Below are positions 59,338 to 64,000 of a stretch of DNA of 64,000 nt, piece after piece. This DNA is from Garcia nutans. Taxonomy: Eukaryota; Streptophyta; Magnoliopsida; Malpighiales; Euphorbiaceae. A model generated the notes under the pieces. It was given only the letters and a program-made list of their open reading frames with translations, was not told where the DNA came from and made no database searches. The number at the start of each line of letters is the position of its first letter. Within the stretch, counting starts at the first letter, position 1. The translations under genes were made by a program, and so were the position numbers. The DNA is taken from positions 2,790,001 to 2,854,000 of the forward strand of contig CANTUV010000002.1 in NCBI GenBank assembly GCA_947685225.1, in the 5' to 3' direction.

Positions 59338-60060
59338 TAGGGTTACTGTTTCTATTTAAAATTCTTTAATTAATACTTTAGGGTTTTGGAATTTTAGTAT
59401 TATTTAGGGTTTGTAATTCTTAGCTACTATAAACTTTAAGGAAATTAAAATGGATTAAGGTTTTATGATTTAATGGATTGATAAGGTTCTTTAATTAACC
59501 AAATTAGTGTTTGATGAGTGAAATCATGAAATTAGGGTTTGGACACTTTAAAACATTTAGATTTATGATTTAGGGTTACTGGATCATTATTTTGTATTTA
59601 CCATATTGAAATTTAATATTTATATTTATAAGGTTTTAAGATTTTAAAGATTAGGACATAGAAAAATTAGGGTTTAAGGTTTTAAGGGAATTAGGGTTTA
59701 AGAAAATTTTAGGGTTTAGGTTAGCTAGTTTAGGGTTTACTGTTTTGGTTTTAAAGTTAAATTAGGGTTTTTAGTGTTTTGGAGAATGCATTAGATTTTA
59801 GAATTTGGAAAAATAATTTATAATTTTATGAAGTTTTATGAAAATAAACAAAACGATTTAAGGTTTAAAGAAACAGAAAAGATATTTTTTAGGGTTTATG
59901 GAAAGAAAACGATTCAATTTAGGGTTTTGGAAAATTGGAAGGCAGATTAGGGTTTTAAGATTTTGAAGAAACAAAAACAACAATTTTAAGATTTTTGGAA
60001 AACAAAGAAACGAATAAAGGTTTTTAAGCTTTAGAAAAGGTAAATAAGGTTCTAGGGTTT
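59338..60060 (+). repeat. Cluster of AGGGTTT (telo-box-like) motifs
   Basis: About fourteen TTAGGGTT-type motifs are scattered over ~720 bases in one orientation, for example near 59378, 59402, 59530, 59668, 59690, 59706, 59728, 59761, 59884, 59918, 59946 and 60050. They are dispersed, not a tandem TTTAGGG array, so this is not a telomere remnant in the simple sense. Confidence 0.7.
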
Positions 60061-60894
60061 TTTGAATCAAAAGAGACAATTGGATGATTCAAGCTACTGT
60101 AAAGAAACATAAATAAAGAAATTCATACATTCGTTTGTTGGTTCCACCAAAAATTACTTCTTAGATGAACAAGAACAAAGGCAAGGTGGCTCCCTTTGAT
60201 GGATTGATTGTTTGGTTGCTTATTCTTCTCTCAAAAAAGTCCGACTGATTTTACTGCCAGAAGGAATTTTTAAAATCCGATTTCCTTTCAAAGTTTTCCT
60301 CCTAAATTTTGATCCCTTTCTGTGTTGTTTTAGTCCTTATTTATAGAAGATTTTTATGATTAATCTTAGTTGCTCAAGGAATCTAACATTAATTAAGAAA
60401 AGGAAACAGAAACCGAATTGAAATTGGTTTCGAAAAAATTTGCGTCGAAAAAATTTTCGCAAGTGAAAAAAAACTGCTGCGAAAAAATTGCACTGGCGAA
60501 AAAGCTGTCGCAAGGGGTAGCGGGCTGCGGCAGGCAAAATTGCCTGCGGGCCATTTCGCCGCCCCCCTTTTCGGCGACGAAATTTTCATTGTCGATTTTT
60601 CGTTATCGATTTTTATTTTTATTTATTTGTTTATTATTATTTTTTTATTAATAAAAATTAGATATTGAAGCAAATATTATTTAATTAAGATAACAAAAAT
60701 TATTTTGGACTAATTAAAATATATTGGACAACACAAAAATTATTTTGGACTAATTAAAATATATTGGACCGAACTGGGTTAAAAATTAAGAGTCTACAAT
60801 TTGCCCCTTGCTTAAATGATCTGAGACATTAGCGAAAGAGAGTGAAAAACAATAAGACTTAATTTTTGAGATGGTTGAGGTTTTGGGTTTTAGA

Positions 60895-61330
60895 CCCGGT
60901 TCGAGTTCTAGATTCAAGGATAATTTTAGGTTCTGGACCCAAGTGTAATTTTAGGTTCTGGACCTAAGTGTAACTTTAGGTTCTGGACCTAAGGAAAATT
61001 TGAGTTCTAGAGCTGAGCTAAGTTCTGGACTTAAAATAAATTCTAGGTTCTCGACCTAAGGGTAATTTGGGTTCTGGACCCAAACTAAGTTCTGGACTTA
61101 GAAGAGATTTTAGGTTCTGGACCCGAGCTAAGTTTTGGACTTAGAAGAGATTCTAGATTTTGGACCTAAGGGTAATTTGGGTTCTGGAACCGAGCTAAGT
61201 TCTGGACTTAGAAGAGATTCTAGATTTTAAACCTAAGGAAAATTTGGGTTCTTGACCCAAGCTAAGTTCTGGACTTAGAAGAGATTCTAGGTTCCGGACC
61301 TAAGAAAAATTTGGGTTCTGGACCTGAGCT
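60895..61330 (+). repeat. Minisatellite of TTCTGGACCTAAG-type units
   Basis: Alternating short units such as taggttctggacctaag, tgggttctggacccgagc and taagttctggacttagaag repeat over ~430 bases. Each unit is partly self-complementary (GGACC / GGTTC), and they combine into a higher-order period of roughly 60-70 bases. Confidence 0.8.
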
Positions 61331-61629
61331 AATAATAATTTCCAAATTTCAAAAAATTTGGCTAATTTTTATGCATATGTCTTCTCATTTCCCCCCTACG
61401 TGTAAAAATATTTATACACATGCAAGTATTTGAATGATTAAAGTGAATAATTGAATTTACTATTTATTTACTGTGTAGTCACTGTTCATACACTATTTAC
61501 TATTCATAAATAGTAACTTACTATTTATAAATAGTAGCAAAAAGTATTTTACTATTGGAAATAGTAAATTACTATTACTATTTATAAATAGTAAAACTTA
61601 CTTTTGAATTTTATTTTTTTCCTTGCCGT

Positions 61630-61645
61630 TTCTTTATATAAACCA
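61630..61645 (+). promoter_or_regulatory. TATA-like box ahead of PMD gene
   Basis: 'tttatataaacc' lies about 100 bases before the ATG at 61736, followed by a CT-rich leader. It is the best core promoter candidate in the region. Confidence 0.5.
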
Positions 61646-61735
61646 ACGAATTCATTCATTTCATTCACAGTAAAATCTATAATTTCTATATTTCTCTCAA
61701 ATTCTTTCAAATTTAGCACATAGTTTTAAAAAAAA

Positions 61736-63680
61736 ATGCATGCTTCAAGGTCAGGAACTAATTCTAATGCTGAGTTATTAGAGTTTATTTGGCATCATGA
61801 AGATGAAAATATAGATCTACTAGCCGGGATGCCGCTTCATCGTAGTTCAAACCAAACGAGCGCGGTAATTTTTTCTTTCTTTTTGTTTTGATTTTTTCGT
61901 CTTTCCGTTATTTTTTATTATTTTTTTTGTTTTTGTTTTTTTATTTTCCTGTTATTATTATTTTTATTTATGTTTTTATATTATGCTCTTTTATTATTAT
62001 TGTGTTTGCCCTTATTTTTTATTTATATTTTATATATTATTATCTCTTTTAGAAAATTTAAGAAAAATATATTAATTTAAGCAGATAAGATAATATGTAC
62101 TTACCTGGTATTAACTTACCTGGCTCTGTGTTAGCGTGATTATTGCATTGTTCGGGCCGGAGGGTGTATCTACAAAGCCCGACAATGGTATGATGTAGTA
62201 CCATCTCGGGTAAGACAGAATATCCAAGATTGCGGTTTTGAGAGCTTCATCTTACAATTGCCATCCGAGGAGTATCAGATAGACTAGAGCATAATCCAAG
62301 CACTTGCAGAACAATGGTTGGACACAACCCACACTTTTCACGTGCCCATTGGAGAGATGACAATTGGTCCGGTCAATTTTACTGATATAACCAGCCTTCG
62401 ATATGATGGTGTTCCGGTTCTTCTGACCAAAGGTATTTTAACATTTAAAGAAATTCAGGAATTAATTAGTATGGAACCATCATATAAAGGGCCTTTTAAG
62501 ATAAAAATTGAACTGATTCGTAGCTATTGGATGAATTACGAAGGACGGGTTCACAGAGACACGGCCCAACAGTATGCTCAAGGATTTTTTTTATATTTTC
62601 TTGGGTCGACCATCTTAGGCAGCACTGAATCCTCCATCCATTTGTCAGTGTTGAAGGCCCTTTCTTATTTTAGAACGGTACCATCTTCTGGCTGGGGTGA
62701 AGCTGGTCTCGCCTGTCTTTACCATGGTCTTGATAAACTTTGCCGAAATAAGAAGTCTTTTGTCGGCTTGATGGCGGTTGTCGAGGTATTCTTCTTCTAC
62801 CAATGTCAATTCCATTCCTTTCTTGTATGAATTTGACCTTTACTATTATTGTAAGAATGGGCATATGAACACAACCTTGTGAGGGTACCCGGTATTTCCC
62901 GAGAGAGAATCAGGTATCTGAGATTAAATTTCTGGTTGTCCAATCGTGTGGACGTTCTCGGCTCTCACCATGTGCATACTCACCGCTTTGTGTTGAGCCG
63001 CTTAACCTGGGACCAGGTAAAATAACATTAGTATACTTTAAATTTTATGTGAAAGTTTACTTACCTTATGTTATTTTGCAGGTGAATTTGGCTTGGTGGA
63101 ACCCAGAAGAGCGGACAAACTGGTCTCCCTTCATGAAGGTTGCGCTATTTTTCCAAAATTCTCGCCGAGTCATCGCTGACCCAGTGTCTAGTGGCTGGTT
63201 TCTCAGAGAGAGAGTTTATGAGTTGTTTCTCGGTCCAGAGCAGCAGAGGATTTCGATGCCTTGCCCAGAATACACTTTAAATATTATATCAATGCCGGAG
63301 GATGCATGGTGGTCGGCTCAATACAGTTATGGTGTTGAAGCATTTCTCTATCCGCCGAGTGCATCTTATGACCATTTTATTCAAAGAAGACTCTTGAACT
63401 TTGATGTATCTCCTATTGGCATATGAGAGATTCTCGAGGAAAATGAGGATAGAGATGAAGAGGAACATCACGGAGATGCAGGAGAGTTTGTTCTATATCT
63501 CGGGGTTAGTACTTCTCAGGTAAAACTTTTACCATTCTTCCTTTACCACCACTTCTTTCTTTTTTGATTCTTTAATGATTGTTGTAGGCTGTTGGCTCAT
63601 TTGATCATGAGGCTAGACCTTCTTTTACTGCCCCTTCATTTGCTCATTCTAGCCCGCCAGATATGTCATCTCATCCATAG
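61736..63680 (+). pseudogene. Plant mobile domain (PMD) gene, five exons, premature stops
   Basis: Exons: 61736-61864, 62135-62785, 62856-63016, 63082-63519 and 63588-63680, with GT/AG borders. Exon 1 starts MHASRSGTNSNAELLEF. Exon 2 holds the PMD core: FESFILQLPSEEYQID, then IIQALAEQWLDTTHTFHVPI, GEMTIGPVNFTDITSLRYDG, FFLYFLGSTILGS and WGEAGLACLYHGLDKLCRNK. This pattern matches the plant mobile domain of MAIN/MAIL-type proteins, a family found both as host genes and inside plant TEs. Exon 3 reads RERIRYLRLNFWLSNRVDV, exon 4 WWNPEERTNWSPFMKVALFF. In-frame TAG (62285-62287) and TGA (63424-63426) break it; both fit CAG-to-TAG and CGA-to-TGA changes. The exon 2-3 joint is one base out of phase. 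The final TAG (63678) may be the true stop. Confidence 0.82.
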
Positions 63681-63719
63681 GGCATTGATATGAATTACTT
63701 GGTGAGTTTCCTTATAGTA

Positions 63720-63935
63720 ATTTGATGCGGCCGGGCCAAGCACTTCCTAGATGGACACCCATTCTGGTACTGACCCTCCACCAGCACGGCTGGGCCAAAC
63801 ACTTCCCAGAAGGTCACCCCTCCTGGTACTGACCATGCACCAACACGGCTAGGCCAAGCACTTCCCAGAAGGTCACCCATCCTGGTACTGACCCTGTACC
63901 AGCACGCTTAACCGGAAAGAACGCTAACCATTTCT
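63720..63935 (-). repeat. Three-unit array resembling the 5S rRNA internal promoter
   Basis: On the minus strand the end nearest 63913 reads GGTTAAGCGTGCTGG, like the 5S A-box (AGTTAAGCGTGC). It is followed by CAGTACCAGGATGGGTGACC and TTCTGGGAAGT, like the 5S intermediate element and C-box (TAGTACTAGGATGGGTGACCTCCTGGGAAGT). The C-box-like part then repeats twice more at exactly 59 bp spacing (plus-strand copies start at 63742, 63801 and 63860), the outermost copy being the most decayed. It is not a full 5S gene: the first ~50 bases of 5S are not recognisable. 5S-derived promoters occur in Cassandra-type TRIM retroelements and in 5S-derived SINEs. Confidence 0.7.
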
Positions 63936-64000
63936 ACCAAAAGCTTAAGCTGTCAGCAGAGGCGCACCCATTTCCTTTATTTGGATCAAATATGGGCTCA

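Larger units (their letters stand above)
58552..61730 (+). repeat. LTR-like or promoter-like region upstream of PMD gene
   Basis: Sequence composition changes abruptly at 58552 (TGTGAGCGGGGATTTTTGCT), 37 bases above the copia gag start. The region begins GC-rich (to ~58830), then is AT-rich with many AGGGTTT motifs (59340-60060), a GC-rich patch (60430-60590), a 'ttctggacctaag' minisatellite (60895-61330) and ACTATTTATAAATAGTA-type palindromes (61485-61600). It ends with a TATA-like 'tttatataaacc' (61635) about 100 bases before the PMD start codon. TG...CA limits (58552 and 61720) would fit a 3.2 kb LTR, but no primer-binding site follows and the second LTR would be outside the window. Confidence 0.35.

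Noticed and set aside
59338..60060. Interstitial telomere
   Set aside because: AGGGTTT motifs are scattered at irregular spacing, not a tandem TTTAGGG array.
60337..60651. Overlapping frames in the GC-rich patch, and the patch as a CACTA subterminal region
   Set aside because: TTCGCGTCGAAA-like motifs recall the CACTA boxes, but there is no CACTA terminus, no regular box spacing and no conserved protein.
63720..63935. Functional 5S rRNA gene
   Set aside because: Only the internal promoter part is recognisable and it is triplicated; the 5' half of a 5S gene is not seen.

Overview
The window is repeat-dense nuclear DNA of a plant, probably a eudicot. The evidence is a TNP2-type CACTA transposon, chromovirus-like Ty3/gypsy elements primed from a tRNA-iMet-like site, a plant mobile domain (PMD) gene, a Mutator-like element with DUF1985-type coding sequence, and fragments of plant phytocyanin, UAP56 helicase and subtilase genes. 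I see no intact, ordinary host gene. Nearly everything recognisable is a transposable element (TE) or a gene piece carried by one.

Layout. (1) 1-2842: degenerate Ty3/gypsy gag, A/G-rich low-complexity DNA, and the left half of a ~1.6 kb non-coding repeat (called R here). (2) 2843-37691: a nested stack. Minus-strand gypsy element 1 (LTRs 2843-4775 and 35719-37691, TSD AGCTT) is split inside its RNase H/integrase junction by plus-strand gypsy element 2 (5679-32511, TSD GGCCT). The 5' LTR of element 2 is in turn split by a 17 kb CACTA element (7772-24840, TSD GTA). The empty CACTA target site survives in the 3' LTR of element 2. (3) 37697-38765: right half of R, then AT-rich DNA and a 475 bp hAT-like MITE. 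(4) About 40.3-49.3 kb: a decayed Mutator-like element with inverted, tandem-repeat-rich arms, a minus-strand MuDR-type transposase and plus-strand DUF1985-like exons. (5) 49.4-58.5 kb: a decayed minus-strand Ty1/copia element, broken in its reverse transcriptase by a solo gypsy LTR (50671-55168) that itself carries a second copy of R. (6) 58552-64000: a long LTR-like or promoter-like region, a multi-exon PMD gene with premature stops, and a three-unit array resembling the internal promoter of 5S rRNA genes.

How the parts work together. The CACTA element is the youngest layer and the best preserved. It encodes a TNP2-like transposase and a second, TNPA-like protein, both on the minus strand. 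It is bounded by CACTACAAAAA ends and dense CGTCGCA-type subterminal repeats. It also carries pieces of host genes: a phytocyanin first exon followed, in compatible splice phase, by a UAP56-type helicase exon; a subtilase C-terminus in a TNPA intron; and an unidentified two-helix membrane ORF. Both gypsy elements are inactivated by stops, frameshifts and C-to-T type decay. Element 1 has also lost its integrase catalytic core through an apparent in-frame 723 bp deletion. All identifications come from reading translations and repeats by eye; no database search was run.
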